Source: Nematostella vectensis (lineage: Eukaryota > Cnidaria > Anthozoa > Actiniaria > Edwardsiidae). From it: a stretch of 64,000 nucleotides of DNA. A program made the position numbers and the translations under genes. Shown in pieces: positions 11,379 through 24,200 of this stretch. The stretch covers positions 6,372,001-6,436,000 of the forward strand of contig NC_064034.1 in the NCBI RefSeq assembly GCF_932526225.1, given 5' to 3'. The stretch's first letter is position 1, and each line of letters begins with the position of its first letter. The notes beneath the pieces were generated by a model. That model saw nothing but the letters and a program-made list of their open reading frames with translations, made no database searches and was not told where the DNA came from.

Positions 11379-14300
11379 CGTGTGAGATTGGAGAAGACCG
11401 CATTAGGGTCTAGCGTACCAGTGTAGGGGCGCCTGGGCTTGGTGCGTGAGTACGGACCACGCCCATAATCGCCACCCGTCCGCTGTTGTGACAAGACCTC
11501 GGCTGTGGATCACACGGCGAAAAGACAATAAAACGTCATAATAATGAAACAATGTAATATCTCTTCCACGTCACTACTCACCATTGTAGATTTCTTCCTC
11601 TTGCCTCTGGTTGTGGTCCAGCACGAGCCGTTTGAGCTCTTGCTGTTCAGCCTGCTCGGCGACCTGCTTTTCACGCATGTTAGCCGCAAGGTCGGACGAG
11701 ATTGGGATCTCGAGGTCACGGTACTGCTGCTTGTTTCCTTTGCGCAGCATAAGCACAAAGTTCATCTTCTCGTCAACTGCCCCTTCCGCCTTTCGAACTT
11801 GACCTTTAAGGTGCATGGGCACGGCAACATCGAGGCTGGGTACCTGGAGAGAAGAGAGAAGACATCCACAAAGTCCAGTGTGAGCACGATCTTGCAGTTC
11901 TGTTAGGTTTGTTGCTGCGACACGCAAAATCGCCTATGTACTGTCTGAAAATGTAGCTTATTTAAAGGGTACACATGTATATTTGCAGTGCTGACCTTTA
12001 GGCTTTCGCCGCGTCGCGAGTGCAGGTCGTCAACCATCAATCTCTCAAACATCTGCTGGAATTCCTGGTCTTCGGCAGTTGGTTCTACTTTCTTGGGAGG
12101 GCTCAACATTTTCACCTAAATCACAATAGCACAGTTTAATTCCCTTATTCCCTCGGCGGGGATATAAGTGAGGTGCCTACATGTTAGAGTTTAATATACG
12201 TCGATGGATTTATATACAGGTACTTCATCAAGAAGCGGCCACGCGTTACCCTGTGCATAGCAGTCTCGTCATCATCCATTTCCATGTCAATCATCTCATA
12301 CTCGTCATCAACATCCAGGACCTCACTGTCATCCTGCTCACTCTCCCCAGACTCGCTCGGCTCGTAGTCGTCACGCGGCATAGGGGACGGGCATGGTGAG
12401 CCTGTAATGGACGTGTGGGGCGAGCCATGGGAGGAGCTGGGCGAGTCTGCTAGCGTCATGGTGGCTGCCATGGCAACACCTGGCACTGACACGGGCAAGG
12501 AGGCTGGACGAGCTGTCTGCTCTGTGGTTAGGTCGGTGGTAGGCAGGACTTTACCTAACAAACCCACAAGATTTATCACATTTGTATCAAATGTATGTCA
12601 TTATACTTTGTATATGTATTATACTTTGAAATCTTACTGTAAACGGAAATCGTCTCAATTCTGATAGTAACTGATAAAACAAGACGGCATAATGCTTTCT
12701 CTTAACATTTATTTGGTGGATATTTATTATATTGACTTCTATTTTATTCCGTCTTTGGGCAACCAAAGTTTCATCCGCTACATACGGATTTATGCAGAGG
12801 ATAGGACTTATCCAGGCTTTGTGCAACCGGTGCCTGATTCTTTTGGTCACGCTCTAGTTGTTCCGCCTGTCACTAAGCCTTTTTGTATATTGTCTAAATG
12901 TGGTGCGTGTTGCGCGAGATAGCTACGTAACTTACCTATCTGTTGCTTTTGGTCACGCTCTAATTGTTCCACTTGTTCCTGGGCTTCTTGCAGTGTAGAA
13001 CATACAGTCAGCTTGGGGCGCAGTATCTCAAGCGTGTCTGCTATCATATAATCCACGTCCCTCGGAAACGGTCGGCTCTCGTTCCACTCTGGGCTGGACT
13101 TTTTACGGTTTATGTAAAGCTGCACAAAAATAAAAACTCAAACACATTACACACATAACATACATGAATTGGAAAGTCCTGAAGCGTTCACAAAGGAATT
13201 AACTTTAAGCACCAACATCTAAAACAGAACCCAGTTTTGCATTCAAAGGGTTGGAAAACCGCTGTAAATAATGTAAATAACCATATCATTTGAGATGATA
13301 AGTTTAGGGTTGCTCCTTATCTATGGTGCAAAATACGGCACAAGTCGGCGTTCGCATATACGTTGTTGGTTTTCAAAGTTGGGTGACAATGCTTATTTGT
13401 GTAATGATTTTTTTTTTATTAAAAAACTCTCACCATTTTTCAAATATGCAACTTTCCCTGTATTGTATTGTATACATGTGTTAAATTAGGTAATTAGCAG
13501 ATTTATTTAGCCTACGAATCTAAACCTCACGATCAGATCAACAGTCTTAATAACAGTCCATATTGATTGTCTACTATCGAAAGCAGACCCTCGATTTACC
13601 TGGAAGTAGACGAGAAAGCAGTCGAGCTTTTTCCTGTAGTTGCCGTGGTCAAAGTACTGGCCACACGTGTCGAGTAGGGTGCATATCAGACGGATACGAA
13701 ACAGGTGCTGAGGCGGGTCTAGTTCAGATGAGCTTCCTGTGGTAACGCAATACCATGTGAGCAGCTTTCAAATAAACAGGTGGCAAATGGAGAGATGGGT
13801 TTCAATTTTTATACACGTTTGATCGTGCAAATTTTCAAATAAAATCCGACATGAGAGTCTAGAATTTTCACAGTGTGATCGCGGGATAAGTTGAATACAG
13901 TTTTTACAAAAAAAAAAATGAATTTCAACATGTAATTCCCTACTCTTTGACGCATCATACAGTAAATAATTTTGATACACACGAAATCGTGGTAGCGCGA
14001 CCTTATAGATTTCCAAAATCTTTCTATGGTTTGGGAAAAGCGCGTATTTTTATTGGGGAGGGGAGTTGTCTGGCTTGTAAAGCTTTCGCGAAGTGTTATT
14101 ATCGAGGGTAATCCAGTACCCACTATACTACTGTGCTATTCCGATTACTCGAACCTACAGGGAAAACCCCCAAAACAGCTTGAGTCGTCGAGGTAAAAAG
14201 ATGACAAAAACTACTTTGAGGGAAAGAAAAATCAATTCGATTAAACATGAATCGCGGGTTATCTAGGTATCAGGAAATTACAGTAGTATACTATTATACC

Positions 14301-15254
14301 GTCATCAGGGTTGCCAAAGGTCAGGAAAGAGTAGAGCGTGTTGAAGATGACACGGGACTCCACAAGCCGGTAGTTGTACAGTTCGCCCAGGTACCTGACG
14401 CAACACACGCGCCGCTGGTTCAGCTTAGGGTGGTTTACCTGCAGTCGAAGACAATAGTAAGTCAAGGCTGCTATAAGGTGTCACATGTGCGGTCACGTGC
14501 ATTAAGTTAGTGGGTGTTCTACTGCATTTACCTCCATTCCGAGTCGTATCTCCTCCAAAACACCATCCACGATGAACAAAGCCAGCTCCTCCTAAAGACA
14601 GACGATATCAGTTTGATATCTTTCCACTTCTGCAAAAAGCTTCGCTTTTTTATCAGTTACATGACATGCAAGTTACTAAAGTAATATGGTACGTGTTACA
14701 CACGTGAAAAGCTGACGTTAAGTTAGGGACCGGTCGAACAAGCAAGATGCCCAGGAGATGTATGTTAAAACTGACAGACTGTAACAGAAGTGCAAGTGTC
14801 ACTCACGAACAACTAGATGCGATGCTCCCGTTCCTTCTTTTGCCCTATTATGTGACAATGCGTACTCACGTGCTACGAAACGTGTTACTCACGTGATATG
14901 CTGATAGTCCGGACAGCAAGTTGGCTGCGCAGTGTATGCTGTTATACTTGACATTCCAGATCCTGATGAAGCATTTTATGGCGTACAGAGCAATCTGTGG
15001 AACAGACGCAGCAATATATTATACCTGGGGACTGTTCAAAGAATGATTAAGAGAACTCACACTAACGATAGTGAGTCTTGGCCCATACTTTACCTGGGTA
15101 AATATCCAAAAATACCCGTTATAGCAGATAACAATGTCTCCAGATCAAGGATTAACCGCAATTTCCCATAAAATCTAACGTTTGTTATTCATATGGGAAT
15201 ATGATCTCATACCTCAGTATTATCCCATGGAAGTTTTCGTATTTGACGCAAAAC
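11379..15254 (-). CDS. UPF2: UPF2 exons 22-31: MIF4G-3, acidic linker, UPF1-binding end
   Basis: Exons: 15213-15254, 14893-14994, 14532-14591, 14300-14438, 13600-13736, 12936-13119, 12250-12554, 11996-12115, 11582-11843, 11379-11502. Exon 22 is only 42 nt (VLRQIRKLPWDNTE) and sits alone beside a 1.7-kb minisatellite, so it is easily missed, but it is needed for phase and for homology. MIF4G-3 runs from exon 23 to exon 27 (LDTCGQYFDHGNYRKKLDCF, DYMIADTLEILRPK). Exon 28 is a low-complexity Ser/Pro then Asp/Glu linker, the least conserved part. Exons 29-31 form the UPF1-binding C-terminus, ending in an Arg/Pro/Tyr-rich tail. Confidence 0.93.
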
Positions 15255-18200
15255 CTAAAGAAAAATGAGTCAAATTTCTAGTAAAACTGCAGGCAAATGA
15301 AGATGTATGCCAACGTTGTGCACGATAAATGTAACAGTGTCCAAGGTTGTGTAGATAAAAGCCTGCGAAACACGCCAATAAAGGTCGGTAAAAGCCTTAC
15401 TTGGCGTGTCAAGGTTGTGTTAAGATGAGTGTCAAGGTTGAGTAAGATGTATGTCAAGGTTGTGTATGGTGAAGGTAATAGTGTCGAAGGTTGTGTAGGT
15501 AGGTTGTGTAGGTAAAAGCCTGCGTACTTGGCCTGTCCAGGTTGTGCTAAGATGCGTGTCAAGGTTGAGTTAAGATGCGTGTCGAGGTTGAATTTAAAAT
15601 GCGGTTGTGTTAAGAGGCCTATCTAGGTTGTGTTAAGATGTATGTCCAGGTTGTGTTAAGATGTATGTCCAGGTTGTGTTAAGATGTATGTCAAGGTTGG
15701 TAAGATGTAAGACCAGGTTGTGTTAAGAGGCCTATCTAGGTTGTGTTAAGATGTATGTCCAGGTTGTGTTAAGATGCGTGTCAAGGTTGTGTTAAGATGT
15801 ATGTCCAGGTTGTGTTAAGATGTATGTCCAGGTTGTGTTAAGATGAATATCCAGGTTGTGTTAAGATGCGTGTCAAGGATGTGTTAAGATGCGTGTCAAG
15901 GATGTGTTAAGATGCGTGTCAAGGATGTGTTAAGATGCGTGTCAAGGATGTGTTAAGATGCGTGTCAAGGTTGTGTTAAGATGCGTGTCAAGGTTGTGTT
16001 AAGATGCGTTTCAAGCTTGAGTTAAGATGCGTGTCAAGGTTGTGTTAAGATGCGTGTCCAGGTTGTGTTAAGATGCGTGTCAAGGTTGTGTTAAGATGCG
16101 TTTCAAGGTTGAGTTAAGATGCGTGTCAAGGTTGAGTTAAGATGCGTGTCAAGGTTGTGTTAAGATGTGTGTCAAGGTTGAGTGAAGATGCGTGTCAAGG
16201 ATGTGTTAAGATGCGTGTCAAGGATGTGTTAAGATGCGTGTCAAGGATGTGTTAAGATGCGTGTCAAGGTTGTGTTAAGATGCGTGTCAAGGTTGAGTTA
16301 AGATGCGTGTCAAGGTTGTGTTAAGATGTGTGTCAAGGTTGAGTGAAGATGCGTGTCCAGGTTGTGTTAAGATGTATGTCAAGGTTGGTAAGATGTATGA
16401 CCAGGTTGTGTTAAGAGGCCTATCTAGGTTGTGTTAAGATGAATATCCAGGTTGTGTTAAGATGTATGTCCAGGTTGTGTATGGAGAAGGTAATAGTGTC
16501 CTAGATTGTGTTAAGATGCGTGTCAAGCTTGAGTTAAGATGCGTGTCAAGGTTGTGTTAAGATGCGTGTCAAGGTTGTGTTAAGATGCGTGTCCAGGTTG
16601 TTTTAAGATGCGTGTCAAGCTTGAGTTAAGATACGTGTCAAGGTTGTGTTAAGATGCGTGTCAAGGTTGAGTTAAGATGCGTGTCCAGGTTGAGTTAAGA
16701 TGCGTGTCAAGGTTGAGTTAAGATGCGTGTCAAGGTTGAGTTAAGATGCGTGTCAAGGTTGTGTTAAGATGCGTGCCAAGCTTGTGTTAAGATGCGTGCC
16801 AAGCTTGAGTTAAGATGCGTGTCCAGGTTGAGTTAGGATGCGTGTCAAGGTTGAGTTAAGATGCGTGTCAAGGTTGTGTTAAGATGTATGTCAAGCTTGA
16901 GTTAAGATGCGTGTCAAGGTTGAGTTAAGATGCGTGTCAAGGTTGAGTTAAGATGCGTGTCAAGGTTGAGTTAAGATGCGTGTCAAGGTTGAGTTAAGAT
17001 GCGTGCCAAGCTTGAGTTAAGATGCGTGTCCAGGTTGTGTTAAGATGTATGCCAAGGTAGTGTATAGTGAAGGTAATAGTGTCCAAGGTTGTGTTGATGG
17101 CTCACCCGCTCGGTAGTGGTCTTAGAGAGGTCCTTATAGAGCAGCTTACGGATGTACTGGTGCATGGGGGGACGAACCTTCTGCATCATCTGTAAACAGG
17201 TGCATAAGATGAGTAGTATCGAATTTGTGTTAATGAGAAATTTACAACTACACTCCTCATGGCACAATTAACACGCACTCAGTTACTTGTAGACAAACCA
17301 CAGAGGCAAATAATTACTGCGATATCACTTACTCGGTATCTACCACAACTGTTAGGTGGCAGTATTGTGAGTTGGGACAATCAGGGCAGATTGCCCCTTT
17401 TGTCCGTCTGGTGGGTTACAGTAGTAGAAGGCATTGGCTCCTTACCTTTTGTCTCTCTGGTGGGTTACAGTAGTAGAAGGCATTGGCTCCTTACCTTTTG
17501 TTTCTGGTGGGTTACAGTAGTAGAAGGCATTGGCTCCTTACCTTTTGTCCGTCTGGTGGGTTACAGTAGTAGAAGGCATTGGCTCCTTACCTTTTGTCTC
17601 TGGTGGGTTACAGTAGTAGAAGGCATTGGCTCCTTACCTTTTGTCTCTGGTGGGTTACAGTAGTAGAAGGCATTGGCTCCTTACCTTTTGTCTCTCTGGT
17701 GGGTTACAGTAGTAGAAGGCATTGGCTCCTTACCTTTTGTCTCTGGTGGGTTACAGTAGTAGAAGGCATTGGCTCCTTACCTTTTGTCTCCCTGGTGGGT
17801 TACAGTAGTAGAAGGCATTGGCTCCTTACCTTTTGTCTCTGGTGGGTTACAGTAGTAGAAGGCATTGGCTTCTTACCTTTTGTCTCTCTGGTGGGTTACA
17901 GTAGTAGAAGGCATTGGCTCCTTACCTTTTGTCTCTCTGGTGGGTTACAGTAGTAGAAGGCATTGGCTCCTTACCTTTTGTCTCTCTGGTGGGTTACAGT
18001 AGTAGAAGGCATTGGCTCCTTACCTTTTGTCTCTCTGGTGGGTTACAGTAGTAGAAGGCATTGGCTCCTTACCTTTTGTTTCTCTGGTGGGTTACAGTAG
18101 TAGAAGGCATTGGCTCCTTACCTTTTGTCTCTCTGGTGGGTTACAGTAGTAGAAGGCATTGGCTCCTTACCTTTTGTCTCTCTGGTGGGTTACAGTAGTA

Positions 18201-21200
18201 GAAGACATTGGCTTCTTACCTTTTGTCTCTTACAGTAGTAGAAGGCATTGGCTCCTTACCTTTTGTCTCTCTGGTGGGTTACAGTAGTAGAAGGCATTGG
18301 CTTCTTACCTTTTGTCTCTGGTGGGTTACAGTAGTAGGAGGCATTGGCTCCTTACCTTTTGTCTCTTACAGTAGTAGAAGGCATTGGCTCCTTACCTTTT
18401 GTCTCTCTGGTGGGTTACAGTAGTAGAAGGCATTGGCTCCTTACCTTTTGTCTCTCTGGTGGGTTACAGTAGTAGAAGGCATTGGTTCCTTACCTTTTGT
18501 CTCTCTGGTGGGTTACAGTAGTAGAAGGCATTGGCTCCTTACCTTTTGTCTCTGGTGGGTTACAGTAGTAGAAGGCATTGGCTTCTTACCTTTTGTCTCT
18601 CTGGTGGGTTACAGTAGTAGAAGGCATTGGCTCCTTACCTTTTGTCTCTCTGGTGGGTTACAGTAGTAGAAGGCATTGTCTACCATGGTCAGCTGGCGGC
18701 CATCTAGGTTTTGCACAGCTTTCTTCCTCATCATCACCTCCTGTGACCAAAGAAAAGGCAATAACAAGATCAATACAGGGGGTCAGTTCACCTTGAATTG
18801 CCAGTTCGAATCACTTCAAAGAAATTTGAAACCGTTATCCAATATATAGGAAAACTCCATAACCTTTTGATTAAACTATAGACATCCAAAAATTTAGTAA
18901 AAAGTATGTTAAAACATTGTACTATGTTAGGTAACTTACTAATAAGTTCTTTGTCCTGATGTGGGAGTCAGGTGAGCGATAGAGGAACCGTCCACACACC
19001 TCCAGCAGGTTGCATGCCATTTCAATGTTATGATGGCTGAAATCTTCAAGGAGCATCTACACAACCAAAAGGAAATCAAAGCTACACCATACTATACCAT
19101 AATGGTTTTAAACACCATCTTGGCCAGAGGAAATTGTAAAAATACTAGCCATACAATGACGTTTGAAACAACTATGTCATAATTTGCAGTTGGGGAGAGG
19201 AAAACTAAATAATTCATCTGAATCCTCAGTGAGTTTTATTGATCTTGGCTAGGAACTGCTTACTATACCTTTGTTTGACGAACATTAGCTGAGAAGTTAG
19301 AGCTTAAAATTATAACGGAGCCACCCATATTACAACAAAAACAACAACAAAAAAGTGAAAATCGATACAATGTCATTTACCTTCAGGCAATGTAGTGCAT
19401 CTCCCTTGGGGAAAATCTGGAATTTGGTAAGCTCACCTGAGAAAGTTAAAAAGTATTATGATGAGATTAACCAGATAATATTTTTGTGGAATTTGTCTAA
19501 AGTGACATACTAACCGATGAACCTCACTGACTTGATCTTGGACTCCAAGTTAATCTGGTCTTTCTTTCGCACCTTAGTATAATAACATTTCCAATGACTT
19601 GAAGCACAGAGTTTGTTGAGTAACTTTCTTCTTATGATATGGGGAATAAACGATTTCCTTTTCTTACTCCTACTACCAGTATATTTATATAGGCATTTGT
19701 AAAACAAATGCCAACGACTGATGAGCTTATTCTTGAAAGAAAGAATCTGTTGAAGCAACTTACATGGAATCTAAACTCTCCTTTGAGAGCTTTCACAACC
19801 TCAGGAGAGATATCAGAAACACACTGATCAAGCGTGGCGATCAGTCTGCTATACATGGGCAGGAGATCCAACCTAAAAATCAAGGGCAGGTTTTTTATTG
19901 TAAATAAAGATCATTTTGTTACTCTTGTCAAAGTGTGTTTGAATACTGCTGACATTTGATAAAAAGTATATATACCTTGTCCTCTGAACTGTAAGTACAG
20001 CTCGTGTGAGCTTCTTCCGATTTTTCTTATTGTTGCACGACAGCATAAAATCCATGGCAACCTATATCAAAGTAAAAAAAGAACAACTTTAAGCACACAA
20101 AAAGGCACTGTAGCCAAAAATTATAAATCTGTTATATCTGTTTACTTTTCCAAAACCTTTAGAACCAACACTCAGTTACAAAATTTCTAAAATACCTCAT
20201 CGATCATGTCTTTGTTGACACATGTTGGCAGCTTTGCAATCAAGGCTTCCATGGCAGCGGCACCACTTGTAACCACACTTGCACTCTCACTAGATTCATC
20301 TGCGCCTGTAAAGAAATAACAAAATATAGCTTAGACCTACACACCAAATCTCGATTATATGGTAATCCATCTTTTAGGTCGCACCAGTAGTGGAATCCTC
20401 TTCATAATCGAATTCTTAATACAGTGATACAGCACTTTTTTCCATCCTTAACAATTATTATCATTAATTCAAGGCTTACTATCTTCACTATAAGCTCACT
20501 TATAGGTGCAATACGTTTTAAGCCTCAAGCTTGTTTTTACCCATCTAAAAAATTAAAAAATCAGCCATGCCAGGGGTCCTGCACACAATAACAGAAAATA
20601 AATATAAAAAGATAGAAAAACAAAGCTTTATATGCAAAATCGGTGATGCTCTTTTAAATGTGGTCCTTATTCAAGGCAGGGGTGTGATTGTTAGTTGAAA
20701 TAGCATAGTGATGCCATGCCCTGTTAGAGAGAAGGGGGAAAGGTGAGCTTTTCCAACATACTATCTTCTGCCTCTTTGTCACTGTCAGCAAAATCCTCCT
20801 CAATGTTCAACTCCTCATCAGCATCATCCAGCAGTTCCACTTGGTTACCTGAAATGAAAATTTATTTAGACAATTGAGAGGGAAGTGTGTTTAATTGTAG
20901 TTGCTCCTGTGAACAATATGAAACATGGAGTTTTTATACCATTTAAAAAGATCAATCACAATTCCATCTATTGTACAAAACGCTTGTTTTACTGCAGCAT
21001 CAGATTGGCACCCTTTTAAAAACGTTTCTTATTAAAGTGTGCTGTACCTATGCTAGAGTCTTTATCTGTGACCTTTTCATCTACACTGTCCAAGCTTTCA
21101 CTGCTGCCAGTCCTTGGGTCTTCTTTATACAGAATCTAAAATCGATTAAATGGGAATCTCAGTACCAAACTACTTCAGACTTGCAACCCCAAATGATACC

Positions 21201-24200
21201 TCCTCTCTCATACAATAGGCAACTTTGATAATGTAAGGTGTCTATATTGTATAATTATCTGATTGTCTTGGGGAAATAAACAACAACAACAACAACAACT
21301 AAGGTATAGTTTGGACGTTCTTCTTTCTGTCCACCCTTCCAAATGCAAATACATGCAAATGAACAGAATTGATTGTCTCATTTTCATTTGCATGCATTTC
21401 AATTTGGAACGGCATATGAAAAGAAAGGCCTCTAAACTAAAGGGATAAAGGTCACATTCAGATAACTGCAAGCCTTACATAAATAACCACCAAATCCTGA
21501 GTTCATTTCTCAGGAAAAAGCGGACTAATGTTAGAAAAGGATATATTTCCTGATCATTCAGAACACTTACCCCAGGTAAAGAGGCTTTCAAGTCTTTGAG
21601 GTTCTCATAAAATACTCTATAGTCCTCGTCTTCCCATATACCACTCTCCCCATCATATTCCTGGTTCTTGAAGGGGTTGAAGATGTCCACTGTACTGCTC
21701 CCTTCACATTGCTGTATCAATTCTACTGACAACACAAAGATAATCAGAATACTCTACCCTTCTACTAATGCATCAGATCTACTCACAACAAAAAGGCAGT
21801 TAGAACACAGGCAGTCCAAGGCTACTGTCAGTAGTTAGAAATGTACAGTATGGGGAAATTTATAGCGGAGCCAGCGTGGCCTGCGGAGCTCCATAGGTAT
21901 AGAAATATGGTATAGCTATGCGACTTGGTTTTGGTGGTCATCGCGCGGGTACCCTGTTTGTCACAATCCATCCATCCAGTCAATCGTGCAACTCCCAGGC
22001 CCCACTCGATCTTACGCTGTTGTGTGTTTTTTACCGCCTCGCTTTGTGCTGCAAAGTTCGTATGTTCACAGAAGAAAGGCAGCTTGAAAATAGTATTTAA
22101 TGAGAAAATAAGCAGATTCAAATGGGCTGAAGGTTTTGAGGAAACATTTGTCTGAAGTACGAGCCGATGTAAATTCCCGCCCGTGGCAGCAGCAGCTTAA
22201 AAGAAGACTAAGAGGAGAGGCTCTACACTACCATTCTATATTCATTCACATCTATATCTATGTAAGGAGATCCTGAGAGGAAAAGGCCTTGGATTGATAT
22301 AAAAAATCATTCACTTGTGCAACAAAAAAAACACTGCCAAGGTGAGTTTTTGACGATGATTTGCATTTTGAATATGACATTTTTTTATTTATTGTTGTGC
22401 TTTTATAATGCTCGTTTGTTCGCTTTTTCCCCAAAACCAATCGCTCAAACAAAAACACTGTACCAGCTTTAGTATGACGTCAAGATGACATATCAATGTC
22501 ATCTATCCTTGTTTTGATTGGCTAAAATACCATCTACTTGAATTCCGATTGGATTATAATTTTGGCACTTGAATGGCTTTTATTCAACTGACAATCGCCA
22601 TGAAAATTTTAACTTCGTAAATACTTACTTACAAGTTCTATAAATTCAGGCGTATATTCCTCATGGTAAGTAAGAATTTAACGACAGAAATACGTAGTAG
22701 TCTAGCTACTGTATCAATGACACTTAGCTTGTTCGATTTATACATATGTTTTTAGAGTACACAGATGTTTAGTTTTCATTTTTCCCCAACACTATTCCAG
22801 ATTGGAACAGCCTTCCGGCACACACCGCTAGTGCCAGTTCATTTCTTTTATTTAAGAGCTTAGTTTCGAAATAGAGCTGTATAAATTATTAATAATGTAC
22901 TGTTTTAGTCTTATTTATTTATGTATATGAATTTATCTTGGTATAATGCAACTCAGCTTACAGTAACCGAGCATTAAAACTGAGAATTCGTGGTCTAACA
23001 AGCAATTTGAGCATAACAACATCCTTTGATATTCTTCGTTCTCTCTTTACTTTATTGACAGCTTTGAGATATTTAATCAAGGCTGACAAAAATCATCCTG
23101 TCATATATTGCTAAAGAAGACCTTTCTTGTCTTTATATCCTGTGTATTTAGTCTTTTTGAAGCCACAGCAACTTTTTCTACATTATCATAAATACTTTAC
23201 AGTTACAAGAGAATTTTTTCATCGAAAATAAAAACCAAAAATGCAACCTTTATTTTTTTTGGCTCAAGCTTATATTGTCTGCATCTTGCATACTATCTAA
23301 TGTGTTTATTTATTTTTATTCAAATAGTTATGGAAAATTAGTAAGGTTATATGGGATGATACCCAAGTTAATTGTATTCACTTTTATTTAGGTTAAACCA
23401 ACCAAGGACTACCTGAGGGTCATGCTTGATGCTAAAGGCTGGAAGACATAAGAATAGGCAAATGTAGCCAGGATTTCTTACTTTGATACAGCAGTATAAG
23501 TGTAATAGGGTTTTTAGAGCAAGATATTTTGTGTCAATGATACTGTAATTCTGTAAAACATTTTTTATCAACCTGAAGATAATGAGGAAAGGGGAAATGA
23601 TAGGAGAGTGCTCAATCAAGTCGTTGCAATAGTGTTGAAGTTTTTATCAAAAATATAGCCCCAGTTTCTTTTTTCTCTCTCTATTGACTATTTTTATATG
23701 CAATTGAAATGCTTGTGTTGTCTAGTATTTTTACTGCGAGAATTGGGCTATTTTGATAACCAGATTAAAATCTTTAATTCGCGCTTCCTTTTTTGGCAGT
23801 GAAGCTGGTACCTGGTACTGTACTATTCACACTGTATTCGGATATTGTCTTTTATGTTCCAGCTAGTGCTAGCGAACGGACTTTGAGTTAACGCGTCTAT
23901 ATATTATAATAGTCTATTTTCCTTTCCCACCCTCCCACCCTAACAGTGGGCTGAGAAGTCTATTGGTTGTTTTCAGCTTTCACCATTTTTAGTGTATTAT
24001 CTTTCAATAAACTTCTCATTGTGCCAAACTCATGCTTGTGTTGTCTAGTATTTTTACTGCGAGAATTACAGTAGAGTAAGTTTGAAGCCTGCTACTACCA
24101 CTGTACTTACCATCTTGGGGAAGATCGGGCATATCCTCATCAAGAACATCCTAAAGAACACAACAAAATTGAAGTTGGGATGCAAAAAGATTGACAAGAG

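Noticed and set aside
15010..15075. A short segment reading VSSLNHSLNSPQ as the missing UPF2 piece
   Set aside because: Its acceptor would not give the right phase. The segment 15,213-15,254 fits both phase and homology exactly.
15300..18680. Regular arrays that might be read as CRISPR
   Set aside because: Units are head-to-tail without unique spacers, in a eukaryotic gene; they are minisatellites.
17259..18796. Open frames of 70-134 codons with repeated WVTVVEGIGSLPF
   Set aside because: They are created by the antisense reading of the exon 20-derived minisatellite; no start context and no homology.
18800..18830. tRNA B-box-like GTTCGAATC
   Set aside because: No matching A-box or cloverleaf upstream.
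21828..22155. Overlapping open frames near the centre of UPF2 intron 10
   Set aside because: No similarity recognised, and frames on both strands overlap; only the reverse-transcriptase tail at about 22,785 is convincing in this intron.
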